A DNA stretch of 64,000 nt. Origin: Chloroflexales bacterium ZM16-3. Its GTDB lineage: Bacteria; Chloroflexota; Chloroflexia; Chloroflexales; Chloroflexaceae. Each line of letters opens with the position of its first letter. The first letter of the stretch is position 1. This document shows positions 32,901 to 41,135 of this stretch, piece after piece. Position numbers and translations under genes: made by a program. The stretch lies in assembly GCA_004138175.2 (NCBI GenBank), contig RYFE02000013.1:62001-126000 (forward strand), given 5' to 3'. Under the pieces are notes generated by a model. The model made no database searches. It was not told where the DNA came from and saw only the letters and a list, made by a program, of their open reading frames with translations.

Positions 32901-33616
32901 TGGGTCGGCGTGCTATGGTTGCGGTAGCGGATGACCATTGCGATCACCCCGCTGGCCTGCCAGCTCAACGTGAAAAACAGTGAGCCCAGCGGGGTCGCGT
33001 TGAGGTTGCCACCCGGCAGCGGGCTGAAGGGCATCGCCGGGACGAACAGCCAGATCACGATCAGGACGCCGTAGACCAGGGCGAGCCAGCGGGTAGGGCG
33101 CGGCACAAAACGCCCATCGGGGAAGATGTAGAAGATCACCAGGCCAAGGTAGATGGCGATCGCCTGCAGCCCGAGGTGGATGCTCGACCAGCGTGGGCCG
33201 AGCGTGCCGAGCGACTGGGTATAGTTGCTCTCGCTACAGCCCAGGCTGATGCAGAGCAGGGCGGTGATCAGCGCGCCAGTATTGCTGGGCTGGCGCCAGA
33301 CGATCAGCGCGCTCAGGGTGAGGGTTGTCGCGGCCAGGAGCAACTCGGCGAGCAGAACCGTCCAGAAGTAGGCCGGCAGTGGGATGCCCCAGCTCGTGAG
33401 GACCTGGGCCTCGCCGAGGGTGAGGCTCGACCAGGAGCCGCCGAAGGGCAGCACGGTGGTGAGGACGGCGATGCGCAGCGGCAGGGCCAGCGTGTAGAGT
33501 CCCACCAGCAGGGTGAAGGTGAGCAGCCAGACAGCGCGGAGGAGCAGCACCACTGCCCAGGCGCGGCGCTCGTCTGCGGAGGCCTGATGCGAAGAGCGCT
33601 GAGAGAACGTAGACAT
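29930..33616 (-). CDS. membrane-anchored GAF/ATPase signalling protein (STAND-like)
   Basis: 1228 residues in one chain. Residues about 15-350 hold eight or nine membrane helices (for example WLLTFTLLVGLYTLALPL, LGLVIFYIFPDGRF, LALVYGVLIVIWLFV). A GAF-like domain lies at about 385-530, helical repeats and a CARDB/NEW3-like beta domain (LALELTNHGYGPARAVALRLLP) at 550-860. A C-terminal P-loop ATPase has GQRRMGKTSLLQQ and Walker B LLLLLDEIEAL (about 905-1010), plus a helical lid and wing. The N-terminal half resembles 7TM/histidine-kinase-like sensors, but no kinase domain is present. It may sense the envelope and signal by ATPase switching. The start overlaps the divergent lipoprotein gene. Confidence 0.8.
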   Translation of the reverse strand: MSTFSQRSSHQASADERRAWAVVLLLRAVWLLTFTLLVGLYTLALPLRIAVLTTVLPFGGSWSSLTLGEAQVLTSWGIPLPAYFWTVLLAELLLAATTLTLSALIVWRQPSNTGALITALLCISLGCSESNYTQSLGTLGPRWSSIHLGLQAIAIYLGLVIFYIFPDGRFVPRPTRWLALVYGVLIVIWLFVPAMPFSPLPGGNLNATPLGSLFFTLSWQASGVIAMVIRYRNHSTPTQRRQMQWAVFGLLIGLAVVISYYLGRWIVRFAIAPSLAPQFVYELLSNLLYELTLIGIAGCFTMAMLRYRLWGIETVIRRTLLYGALSTTLVAVGGITVLVSQALLRNLTSIDNELTAVMTTMVCMLLVGPLYPRFQGLIDRRFDRVTIDFRPTVIAFTRALNQRRTTPELLDALLRTSTDLLKISYGVIYLRAQDDQFHLSHAQAPPADTPTTLDRQTADQLKPDTEWHRPTDQRWPLILPLTALRDGDRTVIGTLALGPRRSEEPYTRVTIELLLALAERTGTAIAVAQLVAYQLAPAGRAEALAQTLARAPETEIATLQRLAGEALASAEAAAILAALPAALQRHDAPTLADLATGYRLIVEGHHDPTLLIAGLRMLAEAPAVPAPSAQLYQLCHIALDATSVTDLGALAAPVQALVLDSAPAAPLAAALTSFAAILDTLAALPRQVTTAGQVTCLQQARAQLELLEGRLPDALTLVARQIARSIASHWLARIDQHLQDIQGRAQLALRLITGSVVAAPEITLALELTNHGYGPARAVALRLLPEDGIIVQDPEQQIAELPAGETRLITFVLRPDGGAALRPILRLTYADAAGDRAPQTQTLAVAVLTSPPWRAPLANPYIAGMPLRSGSQVFVGRTGDIAAITRAISRPLPTALVLTGQRRMGKTSLLQQLGDRMGDSVVAVYLDGQRLAIDPGLPQLLAGMAARIAAALALPAPDPARFAVEPASAFADEFLPTILAAAGERRLLLLLDEIEALEERSAQGRLDPAFFGYLRHLMQHESRLTLVIAGAHRLDELRPAAWAGIFNAALHHRLSGLGSDEARALISAPLSDALRYDELAIDQLLRLSGGQPYFLQLLCQTLVDAANTRQQSVITLEHVLAVREHVLELGEAPLADLWSDSSADEQAVLAALTRTLPLTTAKGTGHLIAAMQARGLTLAKPLIEAALQRLAWRDLLQGERDEAEEGGLRYRWRLGLLSYWVAQTQRMP

Positions 33617-34270
33617 AGGGATACCTGCTGGCTACGCGGCCTGTTCGTCTGGGTCGGGCTTTCGCTCGCGCTGCTGGGCGGCTGTGGGCTGGAGCCGCGC
33701 TACGTACTGCCGCCGCCCGAGAGCAATGACGGCACCTTTCGCTGGGTCGATGCGCTGGATGTGCCCCCCGCTGACTACCTGCCGGTGACGTTCGCTGACC
33801 CGGCGAGCGGGCGTCAGATCGCGGTCTGCCGGGGCTTTATCGTGGACGACATCGATCAGGCGCAGGGCTATCACACGGGCGAGCTCGTGATCGACGCAGG
33901 CGAGCCGGCCTGCTGGGTCCCACATCGCGGCGGGCTGCTGCGCTTTGCGCGGCGTGACAACGCCTACCAGCAACTCTGGGCCCGCGCCGGCGCCGCCTAT
34001 AGCTGGGTGGCGATCGACACCATCCCCGAGCGCCCGCTCACGCTCTCGGCGATCTGGCAGAACAACCGCCTGCCCTCCAACTATGTGCGACGCCTGGACT
34101 CAGGCGCGCCCTTTCAGTACTGGACACCCTGCGCCGCGCAGGTCGACGGCGCGTGGCACCTGGGCAAGCTCGGCATGCAGGACAACGTACTACGCTGCTA
34201 CATCCAGCTTGATCAGCGCGAGACGCTGGTCACTACAGACGTGCGTGTGCTCTACGCGCCGGTACACTGA
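33587..34270 (+). CDS. lipoprotein, DUF3421-like
   Basis: 227 residues from ATG 33587 (GGAGG upstream). A signal peptide with lipobox LALLGGC predicts attachment to the outer face of the membrane. The mature part has the pattern VCRGFIVDD...GYHTGELVIDAGEPACWVPHRGG, which resembles the DUF3421 fold found in natterin-like and other extracellular proteins; this assignment is tentative. Its 5' end overlaps the 5' end of the opposite-strand ATPase gene by 30 bases. The gene could be shorter only if a later in-frame start were used, which would lose the signal peptide. Confidence 0.65.
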   Translation: MRRALRERRHRDTCWLRGLFVWVGLSLALLGGCGLEPRYVLPPPESNDGTFRWVDALDVPPADYLPVTFADPASGRQIAVCRGFIVDDIDQAQGYHTGELVIDAGEPACWVPHRGGLLRFARRDNAYQQLWARAGAAYSWVAIDTIPERPLTLSAIWQNNRLPSNYVRRLDSGAPFQYWTPCAAQVDGAWHLGKLGMQDNVLRCYIQLDQRETLVTTDVRVLYAPVH

Positions 34271-34339
34271 CTCTTCATTCCGCTCAAGTATAGCCGCTTC
34301 TTTATACACATGCCAGCAAAAATCGAACGCCAATTCACC

Positions 34340-35674
34340 CTATTGCCCGCTAAAGAGATACCCTGCCCCGCGCACATTTTGTATGCATCCGGCATCTCTA
34401 TTAAGGATGCGCCGGATGTTCTTTATTGCGCTCTTAAGGCGCTCACCTCCCACAACGTCAGAATCGTTCCAGACATGCTGCTCAATCTGTGATGGGGAGA
34501 CGATCTGACCGGAGTTCGCTATGAGGTAAGCCAGGAGCTCAAATTCGGCTGGAGGAAGCGGCACGAGCACCCCTCGGCAAAGCGCAATTCGCCGCTGAGG
34601 GTCAAGCGTAATTGGGGGTGACTGAAAGAGGCCGGGGATGGGCTGATGTATCAGAAACTCCTTGAAGGCACTGGAGAAGACTTGGATCTCGCCTTCGTTT
34701 CTGATCACAAGGGCCGCATTGAGCAGCCGCTGCACACCCTGCGGATCCGTTCGCCAGATAATAGGTAGCAGCGCCAGAAGCCGGCGGTCGCTTGTGGATA
34801 GCGTATGCCAGAAGTACATCCAGTGGATCTCCGCGTCAGTCCCAAAGCGTTCACCCGTAACGGCACGGCACTCGCTCGCCTGGCTCGGATCACCATGCTG
34901 TCGCCACTCAAAGAGCTGATAGGCCGCCATCTGAAGCAAGAGTGGGTGCGGACCAGCCAGAGAGATCAGCCACGCGATCTCGTCTTGCTCAAGCGGGAGG
35001 CTGCTCTGGCCTGAGAGGTGGCGCACCATCGTCTCGGCTTCGTCATATGAGAAGAGCCGCAAGCGAATCTGAGCGAAGACATTAAAGAATGGCGAGCTCA
35101 GGATGCGAGTCTCTGCGAAGCCGAGCTCGAAGAGCGGCTTCGTTGAGACCGTCACAAAGACAACCCCTAAACTATTGAAGATCGCCCGCAGTCCTGAGAA
35201 GAAGTTCGGGTCGAGATTGGGATTCTCGCTCAATGTATCAAACTCGTCGAGCAAAAAGACCAACTGGACCCCTTGGTCACCGATCCTGCGCACCAAATCC
35301 TCAAACTGACGATAGCTCATTGTTGAATCATTTTCGTCTGGAAATCCCAGGGATGTATCACCGCCGTGCATGCTGCGCCCAATCTCTCGGGCGAACACCC
35401 CAAACAGCTCATCGGGCGTGAGCATTCCGCAGCTCTCGCAATCAACATACATCATCTGTAACGAACCCGGTTCGAGATCGTGGGACTGCTGGACATGGGG
35501 GCGTGCGAGGTGCATAAGAAGCGATGTCTTCCCAATACGCCGTGGGCCGACGATGGAGATACATTGCCCACCCCGAAGGAGATTCAAGATCTGCCGCAAC
35601 TCGCGCTCACGACCGAAGAAGTAGGCCGGGTCGCGAATGGGGCCCCTGTGAAAAAACGGGTTGCCTGACAGCAT
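34340..35674 (-). CDS. ATPase (AAA/STAND type) with C-terminal OmpR-like winged helix
   Basis: 444 residues from ATG 35674. N-terminal NPFFHRGPIRDPAYFFGRERELRQIL and P-loop VGPRRIGKTSLL, Walker B LVFLLDEFDTL and a sensor VTVSTKPLFELGF place it among the ATPase_2/ORC1-like STAND NTPases. Residues about 350-444 form a winged helix of the OmpR C-terminal type (PAEFELLAYLIANSGQIVSPSQIEQHVWND, LKSAIKNIRRILN, IQNVRGAGYLF). It may act as an ATP-gated transcription regulator. It is the last gene of the minus-strand run containing the injection system, 45 bases after the kinase gene, and is a candidate regulator of it. Confidence 0.85.
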   Translation of the reverse strand: MLSGNPFFHRGPIRDPAYFFGRERELRQILNLLRGGQCISIVGPRRIGKTSLLMHLARPHVQQSHDLEPGSLQMMYVDCESCGMLTPDELFGVFAREIGRSMHGGDTSLGFPDENDSTMSYRQFEDLVRRIGDQGVQLVFLLDEFDTLSENPNLDPNFFSGLRAIFNSLGVVFVTVSTKPLFELGFAETRILSSPFFNVFAQIRLRLFSYDEAETMVRHLSGQSSLPLEQDEIAWLISLAGPHPLLLQMAAYQLFEWRQHGDPSQASECRAVTGERFGTDAEIHWMYFWHTLSTSDRRLLALLPIIWRTDPQGVQRLLNAALVIRNEGEIQVFSSAFKEFLIHQPIPGLFQSPPITLDPQRRIALCRGVLVPLPPAEFELLAYLIANSGQIVSPSQIEQHVWNDSDVVGGERLKSAIKNIRRILNRDAGCIQNVRGAGYLFSGQ

Positions 35675-35719
35675 GGTAGCTTCTCCCTCAGTGGGTACTA
35701 GTGGCACAAGTGCTGTTCG

Positions 35720-37153
35720 CTACGGCACCGGCCTGAACAGCAGCACTGCGGCAAATACAAGCAGCAGCACTCCCACAAAAGCTATAAGCCCCTGTGTCGT
35801 CCCCGCCGCCGCCGTGGCGAGGCCAAGGGCGCCGAATCCGAGCGCTGCAACAGCCCATCCGGCCCATCGATTGCCCTGATGTGTTTTCGGCTGGGCTGTC
35901 GGGATTGGGGGTGAAGGGGCACTCACGATGGTTGGAGGTGGCGGCGCAGGCGGCTGGGGCGTTTCAAGCAGCAATCGGTACGCGCCAACATGCACCTCGT
36001 CGCCGACATGCCAACTTGCCGGCTGCTTTGGCGATAGGCGCTGCCCCCGCAACACCGTTCCATTTCCTGACCCCAGATCTTCGACGATAATCTGTCCGCC
36101 GTCCCAGTGAATCCGCAGGTGATAGCGCGAGATCAGCGTATCGTGAGGGGGGAGCCGGATTTCGTTATCCGGCTCGCGCCCGACGCGTAGGTCTGCCAGC
36201 CCGATCTGCCACTTGCCAAGAGGCTGGCCCGTCGCGCTCTCCAGCCGCACGCGCAGATTCGGTGGGGGGGCGACCGGCTGGGGCAACACGGGCGGAGTGG
36301 GGATCGTTTTTGGAGCCGGCGGATGGAGTGGGCCGATAGCAGAAGAGAGCGCGTCGGCGAGCAATTCGGCTGATGCGTAGCGAAGGAGAGGATCTTTTTC
36401 CAGGCAGCAGCCGATAATTGCCTCTATGGAGGTGGGGATATCTGGAGCAAACATACGGATCGGCGGCGGAGGCTCGCTGTGATGTTTCTGCGCGGCCTCC
36501 ATACGCGTCCCCGTATGGAAGGGAACGCGTCCGGCGCAGAGCTCGTACAGCACCACGCCAAACGCATAAATATCCGCCGACGTGCTCATCTGGTTCTGAC
36601 GCCAGCGCTCGGGCGCAATATATGCCGCATCTCCTTCAGTAGTGCTGCGAAGCAGGGCGATACCATAATCGGAAAGCCGGGCCGCCAATGTAGCGCTCGT
36701 AGAAGGAGATGGGCTGGGTCGCGAGTCGAGCAGGATGTTCGATGAAGTGATATCGCCGTGCATGAGACCGTATTGGTGGAGCTTTGCCAGCCCAAGAGCG
36801 CATTGCCACGCAATCGTGAGCCGCTCTAGAAGAAGCGTTTCAGATTGCCGTAAGCGGCTCCGTAATGTGCCACCTGATGCGTAATCCTGCACCAGGTAGG
36901 CATGGCCCTGCTCCACCCCAGCGCTCTGAACAGCAACCAGATATGCATCACGTATCGAGCTGACCTGCATGGCATAGTCGCTCAGCAGGCGCTGAAAGAT
37001 CGCGTCGCCGCTGTACGCCGGCGCGAAAACCTTGATTGCGGCAGTCTGCCCCCTGACGGTATTTCGGCCAAGGAAGACCCGTGCGCGAGATCCACGTCCA
37101 ATCTCTTGCTCTAGGCGCATCCCGCCAAACGATGTCCCTATCAATTCCGTCAT
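35720..37153 (-). CDS. Ser/Thr protein kinase with FHA domain and C-terminal membrane anchor, eCIS-linked
   Basis: 477 residues. Kinase domain 10-275: IGRGSRARVFLG loop, Lys41 (AAIKVF), catalytic loop HGDITSSN (Asp134, Asn139; the usual Lys is Thr), DYG (162-164) in place of DFG, and APERW. A Pro-rich linker leads to an FHA domain at 310-400 (VGREPDNEIRLP, SRYHLRIHWDGG, GSGNGTVLRGQ). Two C-terminal membrane helices follow (WAVAALGFGALGLATAAAG, LIAFVGVLLLVFAAVLLF). The start shares one base with the stop of the FHA-bearing baseplate gene (TGATG). It is likely to phosphorylate proteins read by FHA domains. The altered catalytic loop could mean weak activity. Confidence 0.87.
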   Translation of the reverse strand: MTELIGTSFGGMRLEQEIGRGSRARVFLGRNTVRGQTAAIKVFAPAYSGDAIFQRLLSDYAMQVSSIRDAYLVAVQSAGVEQGHAYLVQDYASGGTLRSRLRQSETLLLERLTIAWQCALGLAKLHQYGLMHGDITSSNILLDSRPSPSPSTSATLAARLSDYGIALLRSTTEGDAAYIAPERWRQNQMSTSADIYAFGVVLYELCAGRVPFHTGTRMEAAQKHHSEPPPPIRMFAPDIPTSIEAIIGCCLEKDPLLRYASAELLADALSSAIGPLHPPAPKTIPTPPVLPQPVAPPPNLRVRLESATGQPLGKWQIGLADLRVGREPDNEIRLPPHDTLISRYHLRIHWDGGQIIVEDLGSGNGTVLRGQRLSPKQPASWHVGDEVHVGAYRLLLETPQPPAPPPPTIVSAPSPPIPTAQPKTHQGNRWAGWAVAALGFGALGLATAAAGTTQGLIAFVGVLLLVFAAVLLFRPVP

Positions 37154-38127
37154 CAGAACAGCTCCAGATAGTAGCCAACATGGGCGGGCTTGTACAGCTC
37201 AATGATCGCAGCCAGCCAGTCCTCGCTCACACCGCTACTCCGTGGCACCTGCACCCGGAAGGTATGCGGATTACCTGTTTGATCAATCTTAACCTCGTTT
37301 TGAAGACCTGTATACGCCTTGATCGCGAGGAGCAACCCGGCCTGGGTGCCGCGTTGCTCGTGGAGCGTGGGCGCATGCACCAAAATACCTCTGCGCCGCT
37401 CAAGGGGTGTGCCCGGCAGAAATTCGATCCCGAGCCAGCGGGCTAGGAGGTCGAGGAAAGGCTCGGGGCATGTGGCGGGGTGAAACCATGCATCGATATA
37501 ATCCTGGCGCTGCTCTAATGGCTCCCATATCTCCTCGAAGATTTTTAGATAGCGGGCGAGGAAGCCGGGGGCATCAGATCGTTCGCCCACCTGAAAGATG
37601 ATTGGCAACAATGCTAGGTATTGTGATGGGCCGGGCTGTGCAACAGGCCATATGATCGGCCTCCTCTGGGCGTCCCCCGCTGCTGCTTGTGTTGAAGGTG
37701 CAGATAGCCGGATCGTGCCACCGGTCGCCTGTGCCGGCACCTGCTTAGGGGCGGGTGCGGGGGGCGGCGCGGGGGCGGGCGCGGGGGGCGGGGGGGCGCG
37801 CAGGATCTGGATCTGTAGCTGGAAGGAGGTGATGGAAATCTTGTCTCCATCGCGCAGCGTGACCGCAGGGCTCCCCTGGGTGAGCGGCTGCCCATTGAGG
37901 ACGGTCGGCTGGCTGGAGCTCCGATGGACAAGCTGCACCTCATCGCCGACCAGACGAAGCTCGGCGTGCTGGCGTGAGACGTGGGCTTTGCCATCATCGA
38001 TCAGCACATCAGGGATCACGGCGCCATCGCCGCGCCCGATCACCACGCCCGCCCGCAGCGCCGCTGCGTCAAACTCCTGTGGCGCTCGTCCATCACTCAC
38101 CGTCACGCGGAGGCGTTGTACTGCCAT
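37153..38127 (-). CDS. baseplate/tail-I-like protein with N-terminal FHA domain
   Basis: 324 residues from ATG 38127 (AGGGG upstream). Residues 1-95 are an FHA domain (GVVIGRGDGAVIPDVLIDDGKAHVSRQHAEL, and the FHA core continuing to RSSSQPTVLNGQ). A Pro/Ala linker follows to about 125. Residues 160-324 match the P2 gpI-like tail protein family used in contractile systems (YLALLPIIFQ, FLARYLKIFEEIWEPLEQ, LDLLARWLGIEF, RRGILVHAPTLHEQRGTQAGL). The gene lies directly after baseplate J and one base into the kinase-FHA gene. FHA domains bind phosphothreonine, so this fusion ties baseplate assembly to kinase signalling (inference). Confidence 0.87.
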   Translation of the reverse strand: MAVQRLRVTVSDGRAPQEFDAAALRAGVVIGRGDGAVIPDVLIDDGKAHVSRQHAELRLVGDEVQLVHRSSSQPTVLNGQPLTQGSPAVTLRDGDKISITSFQLQIQILRAPPPPAPAPAPPPAPAPKQVPAQATGGTIRLSAPSTQAAAGDAQRRPIIWPVAQPGPSQYLALLPIIFQVGERSDAPGFLARYLKIFEEIWEPLEQRQDYIDAWFHPATCPEPFLDLLARWLGIEFLPGTPLERRRGILVHAPTLHEQRGTQAGLLLAIKAYTGLQNEVKIDQTGNPHTFRVQVPRSSGVSEDWLAAIIELYKPAHVGYYLELF

Positions 38128-38137
38128 TGTCAGCCCC

Positions 38138-40219
38138 TCAAGTAGGATCTTCTTGTACTCGTACCATGTGTACATCGGAGCAGATGATGCCGTAGACCGG
38201 GAACGACGCGATCTCTGCGATGATCTCCTGGCTTCTGCCACCTCGCCGCAGCGTTGCTTTGAGCGCCTGCGCTGGAACGTACGCACTCCCGAGAAGAGGC
38301 TGGATGCGCCCGTAGATCTCGTTGACTCGTAGGGTTCGGCCAAATGGCCAGCCGGCCCCGCCTGGCCCACCGGTATACGGATTAAGATAGCGATAGAGTT
38401 CCTGGGCGACCGTCTGCTCGATCATCCGCTGGATTGGTGCCGGCGTTCCGCGAGGGACGCGCAGATCGAGCACGATCTGCACCGGGTAGATCTCGGGTGC
38501 CCGAAAGCGTACGCTGGTGCCAAGCATCACACAGGGTGCGATCTTTTTTTCGAGATCCACCTCCAACTGGCTAGCAAGCGTCTCAATCTTATCAATCGGG
38601 ATCTGACCGTCCTCCGCCTCGACATTGGGAAGCACCACCAGCACCACTTCACCAGGGGTAGGTCGTGGCATCCCTGGCGTAGCGCCGGTGCCCTGGCGCC
38701 CTGGCGTGTATGCGTATGCGCGGCTCACATCACGTACCTGCTGGGCGAGTGTGACGAAGTCGGCGGCGGTTACGGCACGATCGCGCGTGCGCAACGTCTC
38801 AGGCGCACGGGTGGCTACGTCCTCGATGCTCTGTGCGTCCGCGCCACCGTGGGTTCGCGCCCGGTTACGCGCCGACTTTATGTAGGACGGTGCGCTCTTG
38901 AGCACAATCAGCTCGTTTGCGGCCAAGTTCCCATCCCGGCCTCCACCGTGCCGATAGTGAGAAAAGCGTAGCCTGCTGCCGAGCGGCGGCACCATCCCAA
39001 AACTATGCAGCGCCCCGTCGGGCTGGACAAGCGCTGGCCCCAGGCGCACGGTGCCGTCGATTGGGTCGAGCGTATAGTGGCGGCTTTGCCCGCTGGAGCC
39101 GCCAAAATCGTTGCACTTTGTCCACAGCTCCTCGCGCCCCTCGAAACGTACCACCAATTGCTCATCGGCGGTCGGATCGAGCACTGGCGCGTAGCGTAGT
39201 CGAAATGTCTGTCCAGGGGTGCCGTCGCTGCGGCCGAGCTCCTCGTCACGCACCAGCCGGGCGTGCGATGCATCCACCGTCCCGCCCCATGTCTCTGCAG
39301 TGATATCAACCGCTGTCGGCGACTCCTGGTACCAGTTCGTCGGCTGCTGCTGCCCGTTGATCACACAGCGCAGCCAATACCCGCTCACGCCTCCATGGGT
39401 AGTCTCGACCATCGCTTCGGGTAGGTGGAACGCGATGTTTCCCGTCTCACTGAAACCTCGCGTCGTGTTGGTAAATCCGTTTGCCACATCATGCTCGGGG
39501 GGGACGCGCTGCCACCCAAGCATGCTGTCGCCAAGCAGGCACTGGGCCTCCCAGCGTAGCGGCGGCCGATCCGGCTGAAGCCCCACTGGCTTAGCATCCA
39601 CGACGGTGAACGTGAGCTGGACGAGCTGGCTGCTTGGGTCCTGCGCAAAGCCAATGTAGAAGGCATCGCCATTATCAGGGCGTCGATTTGATCGCTGCTT
39701 CTTATCATCGGGGAAGAGAGCGATCGGGAGGCTCAGCCGCTGCTGGGAGTTCAGCACGTGGCGGGTCATGTGATCAGTTCGACCGATAGCGCTTGCATTC
39801 TCTGTGAGGAAGGCTTTGATCTGGGCTGGCCTGATAATCAGCAGCTTGCTGGTGCTGAAGACAACTTCGGGGCTCTCGGCCTTGCGGCGGGTGGCGATCT
39901 CGGTGCCTGGCTTCACCTCTACCTCGGCTGGCTGCGGCGCCGACAGGTAGAACGTTATCTCCGCCTCGGCCGCCTTCGGGCCACTCCGCTTCACACCAAT
40001 GAGTTCGAGCAGCCGGTTCTGTAGCCGGTCGGGGATGCGATTGACCCGAAAGAGCAGGGTCTCGGTCATTGCCGCAAAGATCTCGATCAGCGCGACACCG
40101 GGGTCGCTGACGTTGTGATCGGTCCACTCCGGGCAGTATCTAGGGATGAGTTCGGTCTTGGCCCAATCGACAAGATCCTGGGCGGTGCGCTCGTCGAGAG
40201 CTGGTGTCACAGGCGGCAT
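38138..40219 (-). CDS. baseplate J-like protein of the contractile injection system (Afp11-like)
   Basis: 693 residues. The N-terminal segment LVDWAKTELIPRYCPEWTDHNVSDPGVALIEIFAAMTETLLFRVNRIPDR is typical of gpJ/Afp11 proteins. Middle region contains the PATRDRAVTAADFV-like stretch (APETLRTRDRAVTAADFVTLAQQV), and the C-terminus has LVVLPNVEAED and beta-rich DLRVPRGTP. J-like proteins form wedges of the baseplate and contact gp25 and tail-I proteins. Good GGAGGG precedes the ATG, and the gp25-like gene ends 14 bases upstream. Larger than P2 gpJ, as usual for eCIS. Confidence 0.92.
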   Translation of the reverse strand: MPPVTPALDERTAQDLVDWAKTELIPRYCPEWTDHNVSDPGVALIEIFAAMTETLLFRVNRIPDRLQNRLLELIGVKRSGPKAAEAEITFYLSAPQPAEVEVKPGTEIATRRKAESPEVVFSTSKLLIIRPAQIKAFLTENASAIGRTDHMTRHVLNSQQRLSLPIALFPDDKKQRSNRRPDNGDAFYIGFAQDPSSQLVQLTFTVVDAKPVGLQPDRPPLRWEAQCLLGDSMLGWQRVPPEHDVANGFTNTTRGFSETGNIAFHLPEAMVETTHGGVSGYWLRCVINGQQQPTNWYQESPTAVDITAETWGGTVDASHARLVRDEELGRSDGTPGQTFRLRYAPVLDPTADEQLVVRFEGREELWTKCNDFGGSSGQSRHYTLDPIDGTVRLGPALVQPDGALHSFGMVPPLGSRLRFSHYRHGGGRDGNLAANELIVLKSAPSYIKSARNRARTHGGADAQSIEDVATRAPETLRTRDRAVTAADFVTLAQQVRDVSRAYAYTPGRQGTGATPGMPRPTPGEVVLVVLPNVEAEDGQIPIDKIETLASQLEVDLEKKIAPCVMLGTSVRFRAPEIYPVQIVLDLRVPRGTPAPIQRMIEQTVAQELYRYLNPYTGGPGGAGWPFGRTLRVNEIYGRIQPLLGSAYVPAQALKATLRRGGRSQEIIAEIASFPVYGIICSDVHMVRVQEDPT

Positions 40220-40233
40220 GCGTCCCTCCGCAA

Positions 40234-40626
40234 CTATTCCTCGGGGATGCGATAGAACGGGTAAACAAGCGACCGGCGGTCGAGGGTTGCTTTCAGCTCA
40301 TACTCGATCATGATCAGCAGCCGCTCCATCGCCTTTGGGTCGAGGCGTACCTGAACATCAAGGAGACGAATACGTGGCTCCCACATTCCAAGCGCCTGCT
40401 CCACATAGTACATGGCGAGGCCGATGGTATTCGCGTCGCTCGGCGCAAAGAGCAGATCGTGGATCTCGCAGCCGAACTCGGGTCGCAGCGGCCGCTGTCC
40501 CTTTGGCGTGGACAAGATCATGATGATCGCCTCCTCTACATCCTGCACGCCAGCCGATAGGGCGACCTGTCCGCTGGCGTCGAGATGCACCGGAAACGCC
40601 CATCCCCGACCAAGAATGTCGGTCAT
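40234..40626 (-). CDS. gp25-like baseplate wedge protein (Afp9-like)
   Basis: 130 residues from ATG 40626 (GGAGG, 6-base spacing). It has the gp25/lysozyme-like motif GRGWAFPVHLDASGQVALSAGVQDVEEAIIMILSTPKGQRPLRPEFGCEIHDLLFAPSD. The EPRI-like stretch EPRIRLLDVQV near residue 85 is highly conserved in contractile baseplates. The protein joins J-like wedges to the sheath end. Separated by one base from the PAAR gene. Confidence 0.93.
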   Translation of the reverse strand: MTDILGRGWAFPVHLDASGQVALSAGVQDVEEAIIMILSTPKGQRPLRPEFGCEIHDLLFAPSDANTIGLAMYYVEQALGMWEPRIRLLDVQVRLDPKAMERLLIMIEYELKATLDRRSLVYPFYRIPEE

Positions 40627-40627
40627 G

Positions 40628-41125
40628 TTAGCCTCCAATAATGACGCTCTGCTCGCCTGCGATGATCGTGTCCGGCGGCCCGAGGGCCTCTAGCACCGTA
40701 TCGCCGACGCGACACGCCGGCAGCCCTTCGATGAAAACTGACGTTGACCCATTGATGACGACCCCCGGCCCATGCGGCGGGATCGGCAGCGGCATCCCAC
40801 ATGTGTGGATGTCGCTTGGGCCAGCCGTGGCCATCACGAGGGCGCCCATCGCCAGCCCCTCGGCCGTCTTGAGCGCCTGCTCGCTCGCCTTGGCGGCTGG
40901 AAATCCGGGCGTCCCAGCGGCGGCGGCAGTAGCAGCCTCTGCCGCTGTAATCCTGGCCTCCGACGCCTGCTTCGCCGATGTCAGCCCGCTCACTGCTGCT
41001 GTGGGAATACCGCGCCAGGCCGGGCGCTTCCCAATACGAACGCTGGGGCTCCCCACTCCGGTGAGCGTCCCCGGAGGGGCATGGGCGACACCATCGGTGA
41101 CACGAGCTGCTGATCCCTTTGGCAT
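40628..41125 (-). CDS. PAAR-type spike-tip protein with internal Ala-rich insertion
   Basis: 165 residues. The N-terminal MPKGSAARVTDGVAH and C-terminal half (PSDIHTCGMPLPIPPHGPGVVINGSTSVFIEGLPACRVGDTVLEALGPPDTIIAGEQSVIIGG) match PAAR/DUF4150 tip proteins that cap the spike and hold a metal with His and Cys. Between them, residues about 40-105 form an Ala-rich predicted helical insertion not usual in small PAAR tips. It follows the spike gene by 10 bases. Confidence 0.85.
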   Translation of the reverse strand: MPKGSAARVTDGVAHAPPGTLTGVGSPSVRIGKRPAWRGIPTAAVSGLTSAKQASEARITAAEAATAAAAGTPGFPAAKASEQALKTAEGLAMGALVMATAGPSDIHTCGMPLPIPPHGPGVVINGSTSVFIEGLPACRVGDTVLEALGPPDTIIAGEQSVIIGG

Positions 41126-41135
41126 ACCGTACTCC

